This document shows positions 36,863 through 45,664 of a stretch of DNA of 64,000 bases, in pieces. The stretch comes from Tenuifilaceae bacterium CYCD. Lineage in GTDB: Bacteria; Bacteroidota; Bacteroidia; Bacteroidales; Tenuifilaceae. The stretch spans positions 2,480,001-2,544,000 of the forward strand of contig AP027304.1 of the NCBI GenBank assembly GCA_036322835.1, written 5' to 3'. The translations under genes were made by a program, and so were the position numbers. The notes beneath the pieces are model-generated. The model saw only the letters and a program-made list of their open reading frames with translations, did not search any database and was not told the DNA's origin. Position 1 is the stretch's first letter; each line of letters opens with the position of its first letter.

Positions 36863-37836
36863 TGCCTAAGGATTTTGAGAATATTCTATTGATTGGTCAG
36901 CACGATAAGTACGTGCTGACTCTTTCTAATCCTAAGAATATTCTAAAGTCCAACGGAGAAATTTGTTGCACTTTCATTGGAACTCGCCAAAGCAATGGAC
37001 AAAAAGTAATTGTTAAGCGTTTCCATAAGTATTTAAACAATAATCCACTATATTGTTTTCGTGCTGAACGAGAATACGAGGGTTTATCCAAGTGCACACG
37101 GCAAAACCCTGAGTTAATTATTCAGGATGACACTAAATACCTTGTTCGTGATTTTACCGAAGGTATCGACTTGCAGAAAATCATAACTGGGAAATATAAA
37201 GCAACGATTACAGTTCAGCAAAAAATCCTGATTGTAATTGAAGCGCTAAAATCGCTAAAACGCATACACGATGCAGGCTTTGTTCATTGCGATATAAAAC
37301 CGAGCAATATTATAATAAGAAAGGTTGATGGTGTTATCAACTTTGATAATCCACGGGTAAATATTATTGATTTTGGATTGATTCGTAAGCCTTCGGAACC
37401 ATTATTCAATAAGGGCGATAAGTTGCCTTTTTCGTTGATTTACTCCTCGCCTGAACAGATTCTAAACCTTTGGGAGTTAATTTCTCCGGCAACCGATATT
37501 TATGCTATGGGTGTAACTCTTTGGCAGCTACTCACCGGAAAAACTCCGTGGGAGAGCAGCAATCCGTTAATGCGGATTCAAATTCAATTAGTAATGCCAT
37601 TACCAGCACATCGTCGAATTCCAGATGATATTTTTAAAGTGATCGAGAAATCGACAGTCAAAACTAGACTCCCCAAACCACCACGCTTTTACAATCATCG
37701 AGAATTGGTTGAGTTTGAAAAGGTAGCAGTTAATGCAAGGTTTCAAACCGCAGACGAGATGATTAAGGCACTTGAAGGAGCGGGTTTGTCTGCATTGCAA
37801 AACAAGAAAACGTTTTGGAGCCTTTTTAGAGGCTAA
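36862..37836 (+). CDS. Serine/threonine protein kinase (Hanks type)
   Basis: A 324-aa soluble kinase without a transmembrane anchor. Key residues are visible: the VIVKR lysine (Lys52), catalytic loop HCDIKPSN (His142, Asp144, Lys146, Asn149), DFG (Asp170-Gly172) and the activation/substrate segment YSSPEQI (194-200) followed by TDIYAMGVTLWQLLTGKTPW. The glycine-rich loop is weak. Its single-base overlap with the ABC ATPase gene suggests it regulates, or is regulated with, that transporter. The 3' end converges with the epimerase gene 20 bp away. Confidence 0.88.
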   Translation: MPKDFENILLIGQHDKYVLTLSNPKNILKSNGEICCTFIGTRQSNGQKVIVKRFHKYLNNNPLYCFRAEREYEGLSKCTRQNPELIIQDDTKYLVRDFTEGIDLQKIITGKYKATITVQQKILIVIEALKSLKRIHDAGFVHCDIKPSNIIIRKVDGVINFDNPRVNIIDFGLIRKPSEPLFNKGDKLPFSLIYSSPEQILNLWELISPATDIYAMGVTLWQLLTGKTPWESSNPLMRIQIQLVMPLPAHRRIPDDIFKVIEKSTVKTRLPKPPRFYNHRELVEFEKVAVNARFQTADEMIKALEGAGLSALQNKKTFWSLFRG

Positions 37837-37856
37837 CTCAGGCAGTGTCGGGTTGC

Positions 37857-38768
37857 CTATTCGGGAATCAAATCATTTAAAGCGTTCTCAATTTCTAGGA
37901 ATTTCCATTCAAATCCGAGTTCTTTTAGTTTTTTGGGCTCTACGTTTTGGCTCGATAGTAAAACCTCATTCGCCATACTGCCCAGCGCTAGTTTCAATAT
38001 AAATGAAGGTATTCTAAACAGTACAGGCCGTTGTACCCTTTTGGCTATTACCTTTGTTAGATTAGAAAATGAAACTGGATTTGGCGAAACCAGATTGAAA
38101 GCACCGTTGGCGTTCGAGTTAATTAAAAACTTTATTGCAGATACATGATCATCGATATGAATCCATGGAATTATTTGTTTGCCAGAGCCCAGAATTGCTC
38201 CAAGGTATAGTTTCAATGGCTTTAGAATTTTAGGCAGAAAACCACCTGCATTGGAAAGGACTATTCCAGTCCGGATTATAACCACCCTTGTTCTCGGGGA
38301 GCATCGCATGGCTTGTTTTTCCCATTCGGCCGTTAATTTCGACAGGAAACCAATTCCTTTGGGAGAATCTTCGTCTATGCGATCTGTTGAGTTGTGGTTG
38401 TAGAATCCCACAGCAGAGGCCTGCACGAATACTTTGGAAGGCAATTTACAAAGATTAATGGCCGTTGCAATTCTCGCGGTTATGCCAACTCTGCTATTCC
38501 ATATTTTAACTTTATTTGGTTTACTCCATGGGACTGCAATTGAGTGGCCTGTTAGGTTTATCAAAATATCAGAGCCATTGATTATTGATGCCAGTTCTTC
38601 GGAATTATGGCCATTCCATATAGCTGGAATTACACTGTTCCCAAAAATCTTCTCAATCTTTGATTTGTCACGCGATAGAATCTTTACGTTGTAACCTTCA
38701 TCTAACAGACTCTCTGTTAACTTTCGACCAATTAAACCAGTTCCACCAATCACTACTGCCGATTTCAT
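37857..38768 (-). CDS. TIGR01777/SDR39U1-type NAD(P)-dependent epimerase-like protein
   Basis: A 303-aa extended short-chain dehydrogenase-like protein. The dinucleotide loop is VIGGTGLIGRKL (6-17); ILINLTGHSIAVPWS (about 72-86) and QASAVGFY (about 115-122) are family signatures, and WIHIDDHVSAI (about 210) is conserved. The SDR39U1/YfcH family lacks a defined reaction. It lies 9 bp downstream of a TonB receptor gene on the same strand, which may simply be operon packing. Confidence 0.85.
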   Translation of the reverse strand: MKSAVVIGGTGLIGRKLTESLLDEGYNVKILSRDKSKIEKIFGNSVIPAIWNGHNSEELASIINGSDILINLTGHSIAVPWSKPNKVKIWNSRVGITARIATAINLCKLPSKVFVQASAVGFYNHNSTDRIDEDSPKGIGFLSKLTAEWEKQAMRCSPRTRVVIIRTGIVLSNAGGFLPKILKPLKLYLGAILGSGKQIIPWIHIDDHVSAIKFLINSNANGAFNLVSPNPVSFSNLTKVIAKRVQRPVLFRIPSFILKLALGSMANEVLLSSQNVEPKKLKELGFEWKFLEIENALNDLIPE

Positions 38769-38777
38769 GCTTATGCA

Positions 38778-41183
38778 TTAAAACTCTAGGATAACTCCAA
38801 CAGTTGGAAGTATTGTACCGGAGCCATCGTTCTTAATTTTCTTTAGAACATATCGGGTTGGATCGGTAGAATCCACAGCTGGATTTCCGTTTGAATCAAG
38901 CATTGTAATATAAGAGTCCTTTTTATCGCCTTTAAAATTGTAGACGTTTTGTATGTCAACGTAGAGGTTTAGCATCCATTTGTTGAAGTAGAACATCTTG
39001 TCAACCCTAATATCCAGCTGATGAAATCCATTTAACCGAAGGGTGTTGAACTTACTGTAATCTATAACGGCTTGGTTGTTGGTATTCCAAATATCAATCT
39101 GTGCCGATTTTTCTAAGTCGTAGGGAGTGTACGGTGCACCACCTATGTAACGCCATTTGAAACCAGCATCCCAGCCATGCTTGAAGGTTTTTGTGGCTGT
39201 AATTGTTAGTAGATGCTTGTTGTCCCACGATGTTGGAATGTATTTGGAGGTGGCTCTCAAATTTTCGTCCATTTTAGATGTTACGCTTCTTACAAGGGTG
39301 TAGGATAGCAATGTGTTAAAGCCAAATAGATTCTTGTTTCGGTACAGAAATTCTACTCCGTAGGCTCTACCTTTTCCAACCGATTTTACGGGCTCATCGC
39401 CAAAAGTTCCGTAGTCGGCTCCTTTGCTAGCAATAGAGACAGAATCGGTAAGCGAAACGGGGTAGTTGTTGTATAGTTTCAGGAATCCCTCCACCGATAG
39501 GCGGCTCGATTCGTTAGGTAGCCATTCGCCTCCGAATACAATATGATCGCTTTGAATAAACTTTAGCCCATTCGATTTATTGACTAGTTCGCCGGCGGAA
39601 TTGCCGTATCCTAGCGTTGTGTACGATGGTTGCTGGTAAAACCTCCCGATGTTAAAGTTTAAGTAGGAATTGGGTGTTAACTCGTACGATGCCGAAAACC
39701 TTGGGCTTACTTGGCTAATGAGGTTATTCATCTGCTTGGAGTAGTTATTTGCATCGGTACGTAAGCCCAACGAGAGTGTTAACTTTTTAAAGTAAGTATG
39801 GTTGATTTGCCCAAATAGGCTCCACTTAAACATCTCCATGTTTGTTTTGTATGCGTCGGGAAGGTAGGTTTCATCGATGTATTTGGCTCGGAATGTGCTA
39901 TTGTAGTAACGGGCATATTCCATTCCTGCTCCAAAGTTTAGGTCGTAACCGCTTGGGAGTTTCAGTTGACGTTCGTACCGGAACTTATTTTCGGCTTCCC
40001 ATGATGTGTAATCCAGTAATTTGGGATTCGATTTATCGTTGTTTTGGTACTTGTACTGTCGGTTGTTCAGCATATTCCTGCTGGCAACGAATGTTTCGAA
40101 TCCGTTCTCCTTGAAATGCTTATACGAAATGCCTAATGTGTAATTCCATTGCGTGTTAACCGGTAGGTATCCTAGTATGTAGCGTTGCGATTCGTCGGGA
40201 TTCTTAAGGCCGGTATTCAATTCGTTATTGTCTATTGCTCCTAGTCCAATAACTGTAAGTTCGTGTTTGTTGTCGAACTTAGTTTTTGTTTTAAACTGAA
40301 AATCGTTGTAGGTTGGGAGGAATGGTAAGCCTAAGGCGTTGAACAGCAATTGGAGGTACGATCTCCGAGCCGAGAATATGAACGAAGTCTTCTTCCCAAC
40401 AGGACCGTCTAGTGTTAACGCCAAATCCGATGCACCAACGGCAGTTTTCACCTTTAAATTGTCTTTGTTTCCATCAATTTGTCTGAAATCTAGAACCGAA
40501 CTTATGGCATTGCCGTAGTTGGCCGGAAACGCTCCCGAGTAAAAGTTAACCTCGCGAACAAAATCAACATTTATAATTCCGGTTGGCCCACCCGATGCCC
40601 CTTGCGTGGCAAAGTGATTTAGGTTTGGAATTTCAATTCCATCCAAGTAAAATCTGTTCTCGTTTGGTCCACCACCGCGAACAATTACATCATTTCTGTA
40701 TGCTAATGATGATGCAACGCCCGGTAGCGATTGTATTACCCGGCTTATATCGCGATTACCTCCAGGATTCTTCTCAATCTCGTCAATCCCAATTCTCCGG
40801 AGCGATAATGGTGCATCATCGCTTCTCCTAAAAGTTGATGCTTTAATGGTTACACCTTCCAGTTCAATTGGCATTTCTTCAATAGGCAAATCTATATAGG
40901 CGATTTTGGAGTTGGTTACAAGTATAGCTTCTGATATGTACGGTTTGTAACCAATTGTAGAAACTTGCAGTTCTATATATCCTGGGTTTATTCCTGTAAA
41001 AGAGTAGTTGCCATCCGAATCGGAGGTGATACCTATTGTTGTTCCAAAAATAATAATGTTGGCAAATGGAATAGGCTCACTACTTTGCTTATCGAAGACT
41101 CGACCTTTAATTATTCCAGTTCCTTGAGGAAATCCTATTAATGGCAGAAGAATAAGTAGCAATAAGAATTTATATGTTTTCAT
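38778..41183 (-). CDS. TonB-dependent outer-membrane receptor
   Basis: An 801-aa receptor with signal peptide MKTYKFLLLLILLPLIGFPQG, a carboxypeptidase-regulatory-like domain (about 23-110; GRVFDKQSSEPIPFANIII), a plug domain (about 115-245; VIQSLPGVASSLAYRND, VRGGGPNENRFYLDGIEIP, FYSGAFPANYGNAISSVLDF) and a beta barrel to the C-terminus (ILPTVGVILEF). No lipoprotein or transporter gene neighbours it, so the substrate cannot be inferred; the plug ending SVLDFRQIDG resembles receptors annotated as generic TonB/CirA-like. It is distinct from the receptor at 13952. Confidence 0.9.
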   Translation of the reverse strand: MKTYKFLLLLILLPLIGFPQGTGIIKGRVFDKQSSEPIPFANIIIFGTTIGITSDSDGNYSFTGINPGYIELQVSTIGYKPYISEAILVTNSKIAYIDLPIEEMPIELEGVTIKASTFRRSDDAPLSLRRIGIDEIEKNPGGNRDISRVIQSLPGVASSLAYRNDVIVRGGGPNENRFYLDGIEIPNLNHFATQGASGGPTGIINVDFVREVNFYSGAFPANYGNAISSVLDFRQIDGNKDNLKVKTAVGASDLALTLDGPVGKKTSFIFSARRSYLQLLFNALGLPFLPTYNDFQFKTKTKFDNKHELTVIGLGAIDNNELNTGLKNPDESQRYILGYLPVNTQWNYTLGISYKHFKENGFETFVASRNMLNNRQYKYQNNDKSNPKLLDYTSWEAENKFRYERQLKLPSGYDLNFGAGMEYARYYNSTFRAKYIDETYLPDAYKTNMEMFKWSLFGQINHTYFKKLTLSLGLRTDANNYSKQMNNLISQVSPRFSASYELTPNSYLNFNIGRFYQQPSYTTLGYGNSAGELVNKSNGLKFIQSDHIVFGGEWLPNESSRLSVEGFLKLYNNYPVSLTDSVSIASKGADYGTFGDEPVKSVGKGRAYGVEFLYRNKNLFGFNTLLSYTLVRSVTSKMDENLRATSKYIPTSWDNKHLLTITATKTFKHGWDAGFKWRYIGGAPYTPYDLEKSAQIDIWNTNNQAVIDYSKFNTLRLNGFHQLDIRVDKMFYFNKWMLNLYVDIQNVYNFKGDKKDSYITMLDSNGNPAVDSTDPTRYVLKKIKNDGSGTILPTVGVILEF

Positions 41184-41282
41184 GTTTTTCTATTTTTACA
41201 TGATAACAGTAAAATGTATAATTTGTTTGCTTAAATTATTGATAAGATAAACAAATTGTGCGTTTGATAGAATTAAAGCAAC

Positions 41283-43325
41283 CTATTTTTTCTGATTTGT
41301 CTTCTTTGCCAAGTCTTCCATCACTAGGATATTCATGGATGCGGTGTAAGCCTTTGATTTTATCATCAACTTTTGGAGATGTTCATCGGGATTTTGCGAT
41401 GATGGTTCAAGCTGCATCGTATTCATATCGCTCCATCTAAAGTATAGCGGGGTTGAGGTGTAATCGACACAGCCCACGCTATCCATTGCTATGCGATAGC
41501 AGTAAACGCTGTAGTTATCCTTACCCTTGTCCGATAGTAGATTATTCCCTGAGTTTACATATTTGGCATCGGAAAGCGCTAGGTTAAACAGCGTTGGAAA
41601 AACATCTCGGTGCGAACCAAATTTCTTGGTATTAACATCGTTTTTTGGTTTGTAGGCATCGGGAACGTAAAGCAGGAATGGAACCGAATATTTCATCAGT
41701 AAATCCTTGTCGGTAAAATCAAATATTTGGTGAATGTTGTGGTCGCCGGTTGCTACTATAATGGTGTTTTTACCCAGCGGTGAATTTCTGATTTTATTGA
41801 TAAATTTTCCGAGGCAATCGTTGGCATACTGATAGGCCTTTAAACTCTTTAATGCAATCTCAGGTGTTGCTTTGAGTTTGCTCTTCATTTCGTCGGTCAA
41901 CTCTAGCGGGTAACCTTGATATGATTCTGGAATATCGTATGGCGAGTGATGCGATATTGTCATCGCATAAATGAATTGAGGTTGCTTCGCATTGCTAAGT
42001 ATTTCGAAGGTTCTATCGAACATGTTCTCATCGTGAACGCCCCATTCGCATCGTTTGGCATCGGGGCATTCCTTTAGCAGGTTGGGCTCAGCCTCAATGG
42101 TTTCGAAATATTGCTTGTTGATGAACTTGTCCATGCTGCGCCATCCCATTTTTCCGCCTGTTATGAAGGTTGTTTGGTAGCCTTTCTCAACAAAAGGCTT
42201 AGCCGATGACGATTCGAGTGTTACAGTTTGATATTTTGATTGCGAAAGCGGTCCTTGTGGACTGTTTACCATAATTCCTTCGAGCGAGAAGATAGTACCA
42301 TTGTACGATGAAAGAAAGTTGCGGAACAGATAGCAGTCTTTAAGTTCGTTTTCGAGAGCCCCAAGCAGATTTGTTTTTTCGGAGTGAAAGTTGAGGTAGT
42401 AGTTGCTCATACTTTCCATCATCACAAATACTACCGAAGGTGGATTCTGCTTTAAAAACTCATTTTTAGGTGTTGTGGCAATTAATGAAGATGTGTTTAA
42501 TGTATCGTTCGGATTTCCTAAGTATGTCGATATTGCCTCGCTTTCAGTTTTGAACTTGTACTGCTTAAGCATTTTGGAAATGTTGATATCAACCTTGTAG
42601 TTTTTTCTATCGGAGTAGGCAATCTTAAGTGCAAAAACGCCATTGTTTGCCAATGTATTAACAAAAGTGTTCTCTGAGAAAGTTGCGTGTCGGCCATCGA
42701 GTGGAATAATTGCTAGGGTTCCGCGCATTCCTGCAAAGTAAACCCCAACGAAAACCAAAATGGCGAATGCCTGGATTAATACTCTGTTCGAGAGTAATTT
42801 TTTAAATTCCCGATCCTTGGAAATCCAGCCGCTTGCTTTGTAGAGTAGGAATAACGCAACAAATAGGCCTATAAGTATTGGGATTAATGGGAAATCGGTC
42901 CATATGGTTTTAAGCACAGCAAGCGTATCATCCTCAAAAAATCCAAAGAATATTACGCTTATTCGGGAATTATAGAAACTGAAAAAGTAGTAATCTATAA
43001 TCATCAAAAGTGCAAAAATGCTTAGGATGATGAATCCATATATTTGAAAAGTCTTACGGATTACTTTGAATCCTTTATTGCCGAAAAGTAATGTTAGAAA
43101 TGATAGTAGAACCAACGGCAGCAATCCTATGGTGAGTACTTTTAGGTCGAATCGGATGCCTATTCCGAATGCTCGTAAAACATCGACCTTAAAATTGCTG
43201 AGTTCTTTGAAATTTGCGTAGGTGAGTAGATATGCAATTCTGGATAAGAAAAAGAGAAGAACGCCAAATGCGATAAAACCGGCTAACCACGATATCGATT
43301 TTACAAAGTAATTATAGTTTTTCAT
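41283..43325 (-). CDS. LTA synthase-like membrane sulfatase/phosphotransferase
   Basis: A 680-aa protein with five N-terminal membrane helices (about 10-200) and a large periplasmic alkaline-phosphatase-fold domain. Metal and catalytic positions are recognisable: MMESMS (Glu304), the nucleophile Thr344 in YNGTIFSLEGI, HDEN (431-434), ISHHSPYD (457-464) and ATGDHN (Asp528, His529). Homologues include lipoteichoic acid synthase and OpgB/phosphoglycerol transferases. In a Gram-negative, modification of lipids or periplasmic glycans with phosphoglycerol or phosphoethanolamine is more likely than teichoic acid synthesis. It lies 24 bp after tlyA. Confidence 0.87.
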   Translation of the reverse strand: MKNYNYFVKSISWLAGFIAFGVLLFFLSRIAYLLTYANFKELSNFKVDVLRAFGIGIRFDLKVLTIGLLPLVLLSFLTLLFGNKGFKVIRKTFQIYGFIILSIFALLMIIDYYFFSFYNSRISVIFFGFFEDDTLAVLKTIWTDFPLIPILIGLFVALFLLYKASGWISKDREFKKLLSNRVLIQAFAILVFVGVYFAGMRGTLAIIPLDGRHATFSENTFVNTLANNGVFALKIAYSDRKNYKVDINISKMLKQYKFKTESEAISTYLGNPNDTLNTSSLIATTPKNEFLKQNPPSVVFVMMESMSNYYLNFHSEKTNLLGALENELKDCYLFRNFLSSYNGTIFSLEGIMVNSPQGPLSQSKYQTVTLESSSAKPFVEKGYQTTFITGGKMGWRSMDKFINKQYFETIEAEPNLLKECPDAKRCEWGVHDENMFDRTFEILSNAKQPQFIYAMTISHHSPYDIPESYQGYPLELTDEMKSKLKATPEIALKSLKAYQYANDCLGKFINKIRNSPLGKNTIIVATGDHNIHQIFDFTDKDLLMKYSVPFLLYVPDAYKPKNDVNTKKFGSHRDVFPTLFNLALSDAKYVNSGNNLLSDKGKDNYSVYCYRIAMDSVGCVDYTSTPLYFRWSDMNTMQLEPSSQNPDEHLQKLMIKSKAYTASMNILVMEDLAKKTNQKK

Positions 43326-43349
43326 CTTATAGGATTTGTAGCTATTGAC

Positions 43350-44144
43350 TTATAGGTTTTTCTGGAATTCGAATGCAAAAATAACCTTTTGTTTTATATC
43401 TGCTACTTGCAACTTGGAATGGCTGAACAAGGCAAGGTATTCTATGTTTTTCTCCTTACCATGGATGGGTGAGTGACTTAATTTGCTGAGGTTGTAGCCT
43501 AATTTGGAAAAGGCTTCGGCAACCCTGTTTATAACATCTACATGAACCTTTGGATTTTTAACCAGTCCGTTTTTACCAACAAATTCACGTCCTGCTTCAA
43601 ACTGAGGCTTTATCAGTAGCATCATTGCGCCATTCGGCGCTAGAAACTTTGGGAGATGTGGAGCAACCATGGTTAAAGAGATAAACGATAAATCGGCAAC
43701 AATAAAGTCTACTTTCTTGGGAATAGCCGATTCTTTAAGCATTCTAATGTCGCACTCTTCCATTGAGCACACCTGCTGTTTTTTTCTGAGTGAGGCATCA
43801 AGTTGATTTGTGCCAACATCCACAGCCCAAACAAAGGCTGCTCCGTGTTGTAGCGCACAGTGGGTAAAGCCACCTGTCGATGCGCCAACATCTAAAATAT
43901 ATTTATCCTTAAAATCGAGGTTAAAATCGAGGATTGCTTTTTCGAGTTTTAATCCACCGCGGCCTACAAATGGCATTGCTTCTGCTGCATTGAATTCAAC
44001 ATTCGCATTGTCGTCCACATTAAACGATGGTTTTGTAATTACTGTATCATTTACAGTGACCAGTCCCTTTTGTATGCTATACTTCGCTTTCTCGCGCGAT
44101 TGGATAAGTCCTTTCTCCACAAGGTGTATGTCAAGACGCTTCAT
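43350..44144 (-). CDS. tlyA: TlyA family rRNA methyltransferase/hemolysin-like protein
   Basis: A 264-aa protein from the ATG at 44144 (MKRLDIHLVEKGLIQSREKA); a longer start at 44204 would run deep into the preceding gene. It has an S4 RNA-binding domain (about 2-60) and an FtsJ-type SAM methyltransferase domain (KYILDVGASTGGFTHCALQ about 81-99; FIVADLSFISL about 145-155; LIKPQFEAGRE about 180-190). In mycobacteria, TlyA 2'-O-methylates 16S and 23S rRNA; the same role is inferred here. It overlaps the HEAT-like gene by 14 bp and is probably co-transcribed with it. Confidence 0.88.
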   Translation of the reverse strand: MKRLDIHLVEKGLIQSREKAKYSIQKGLVTVNDTVITKPSFNVDDNANVEFNAAEAMPFVGRGGLKLEKAILDFNLDFKDKYILDVGASTGGFTHCALQHGAAFVWAVDVGTNQLDASLRKKQQVCSMEECDIRMLKESAIPKKVDFIVADLSFISLTMVAPHLPKFLAPNGAMMLLIKPQFEAGREFVGKNGLVKNPKVHVDVINRVAEAFSKLGYNLSKLSHSPIHGKEKNIEYLALFSHSKLQVADIKQKVIFAFEFQKNL

Positions 44145-44700
44145 GGTTAGATAGTTGAGCAAGAATTTTTTTTGATTTAGCCGAGATGCCAGGCGATGCA
44201 TCAATCATATTTAGTCTGATAACATGAGGCAACTCCTCCTTAATCCAAGTATTGCTCGGTGCAAGGTACACTAGAATATCCATGCAGTATGCCTTTACAG
44301 CGATTGGCGTTTTGAGATTAAGCAACCATTCAAAGCATACCTCAATAAGCAACTCTACGCTTTTGCTGTTCTTTTTAGTGGCTATAATATCTTTAACCGC
44401 TCTACTTTCCAACGAGCATTTCGCTATTTTTGAAAAATGTCTTTGAACGGAGGGATTCTTTGTCTCGGGCATTTTATTTACGATAGAAACAAAATGTTTT
44501 TTTAGCAGTTCAGGCTTATTGATAATCATGTGTTCGAGAACCCATGCTGCATGAAAACCCAATGTATTGTTAGAGTTGGAGCAAAGGTCTATTAGGATAT
44601 CAATTCCTTTGGGATTTTTCGAAAAAATATCCATTAAATTAAGTACATCGTTTTTTCGAAGTGAATATCTTAGCCGCTCTAATATTTTGCTCTCGTCCAT
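44131..44700 (-). CDS. HEAT-like helical repeat protein, unknown function
   Basis: A 189-aa all-helical protein started at 44700 (MDESKILERL); an upstream ATG at 44733 adds a poor extension that overlaps the divergent gene. It is built of amphipathic helix pairs reminiscent of HEAT/adenylate-cyclase-interacting repeats (GIDILIDLCSNSNNTLGFHAAWVLEHM; VELLIEVCFEWLL). No catalytic residues are evident; a protein-interaction role is likely. It is the first gene of a run HEAT-tlyA-LTA synthase-like and is divergent from the DUF364 gene, with only 31 bp between the start codons. Confidence 0.6.
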   Translation of the reverse strand: MDESKILERLRYSLRKNDVLNLMDIFSKNPKGIDILIDLCSNSNNTLGFHAAWVLEHMIINKPELLKKHFVSIVNKMPETKNPSVQRHFSKIAKCSLESRAVKDIIATKKNSKSVELLIEVCFEWLLNLKTPIAVKAYCMDILVYLAPSNTWIKEELPHVIRLNMIDASPGISAKSKKILAQLSNHEAS

Positions 44701-44731
44701 GTAAATTCTAATTTTTACCAAAAATAATATC

Positions 44732-45451
44732 ATGAAGTGTAATAACGATATTCTTAAAACCCTTTTTGAAAAGATTCATCAAAATAAGAAAGCAGAGTTA
44801 AACTATATTCTCGGTGCAAAGTATGTTGCGGTAACCAATCGTGATGGGCACATTGGTGTATGTGCTACTTTAGGAAATGAGATTGATGGTTTCGATATAG
44901 ATAATCTAAACTTTGATTGCACTGAGGATAGAATTGTGATAAATGCCCTGGTTAATTCCTACATAAACTATAGTGCTCGGTTCGATGGTGGTGGAGATAT
45001 TTTTAGCATTATAAATTTCGACAGGTACTCAAGCATAGTAATGATTGGATATTTTGGTCCATTGGTGAATAAGTTCATGGGAAAGAATATTGCATTAAGT
45101 ATTTTCGACCTCGATCAGCGCGAAGTTCCGGTACTTCCAATGGAACAGCAAGCAGAGTATTTGGGAAAGGCCGATTGTGTTATACTTACATCAACAAGTA
45201 TCTCGAATAATACTTTTGAAGGAATTGTACGGAATACGCCATCTTCATCTGATATTTTTTTACTTGGTCCATCAACGCCCATGGACGATGCGTTGTTCGA
45301 GTATCCCAATGTTAAAGGACTGTTCGGTTCGGTATTTAAGCCATTCGATGAGAATACGTTGAAAATAATAGCCGATGGCGGTGGAACTTGCCTGTTTAAG
45401 CAGTATATGGAGAAAATTTATAAGATGCGGGATGGTTACGGTAAGTTATAA
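44732..45451 (+). CDS. DUF364/DUF4213-type Rossmann-like protein (putative metal chelation)
   Basis: A 239-aa cytoplasmic protein. An N-terminal region (about 25-90; YVAVTNRDGHIGVCATLGNE, ALVNSYINYS) precedes a Rossmann-like half (about 105-225; VMIGYFGPLVNKF, FDLDQREV, ADCVILTSTSISNNTFEGI, FLLGPSTPM). This layout is that of DUF4213 plus DUF364, annotated as putative heavy-metal chelation proteins, often near transport or metal-cofactor genes; the reaction is unknown. It is isolated here, between a divergent HEAT gene and a REP-like repeat. Confidence 0.7.
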   Translation: MKCNNDILKTLFEKIHQNKKAELNYILGAKYVAVTNRDGHIGVCATLGNEIDGFDIDNLNFDCTEDRIVINALVNSYINYSARFDGGGDIFSIINFDRYSSIVMIGYFGPLVNKFMGKNIALSIFDLDQREVPVLPMEQQAEYLGKADCVILTSTSISNNTFEGIVRNTPSSSDIFLLGPSTPMDDALFEYPNVKGLFGSVFKPFDENTLKIIADGGGTCLFKQYMEKIYKMRDGYGKL

Positions 45452-45516
45452 GTTAAGTTTTAATTAGGTGTACATGGTATCCGTAATTGTGCCTAAAAAC
45501 ATCCATTAACCTTTTA

Positions 45517-45580
45517 TCATTCCTGCGAAAGCAGAAATCTATTTTTCAAATTATTGGATTCCGCATCAAGTGCGGAATGA
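45517..45580. repeat. REP-like dispersed palindromic element, copy 2
   Basis: TCATTCCTGCGAAAGCAGAA continues through ATCT, a 20-nt A/T centre and GATTCCGCATCAAGTGCGGA to ATGA. Architecture (outer TCATTCC/GGAATGA, two inner hairpins) matches copy 1 at 12968-13033, with diverged stems. Confidence 0.7.
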
Positions 45581-45627
45581 AGAAATTATTTAGAAATATT
45601 AATAGATAATCTTTTGATGTAATATGA

Positions 45628-45656
45628 AAAGAGCGAAACTTAAGGTTTCGCTCTTT
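45628..45656 (-). terminator. Terminator-like hairpin after the M3 peptidase gene
   Basis: A 12-bp perfect stem AAAGAGCGAAAC (45628-45639) / GTTTCGCTCTTT (45645-45656) with a 5-nt loop, 8 bp past the peptidase stop on the minus strand. The stem itself ends in T residues on both strands, so it may act in both directions. Confidence 0.75.
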
Positions 45657-45664
45657 ATGTTGGG

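Noticed and set aside
41283-43325. True lipoteichoic acid synthase
   Set aside because: The family match is real but the organism looks Gram-negative; a phosphoglycerol or phosphoethanolamine transferase or related hydrolase is more likely.
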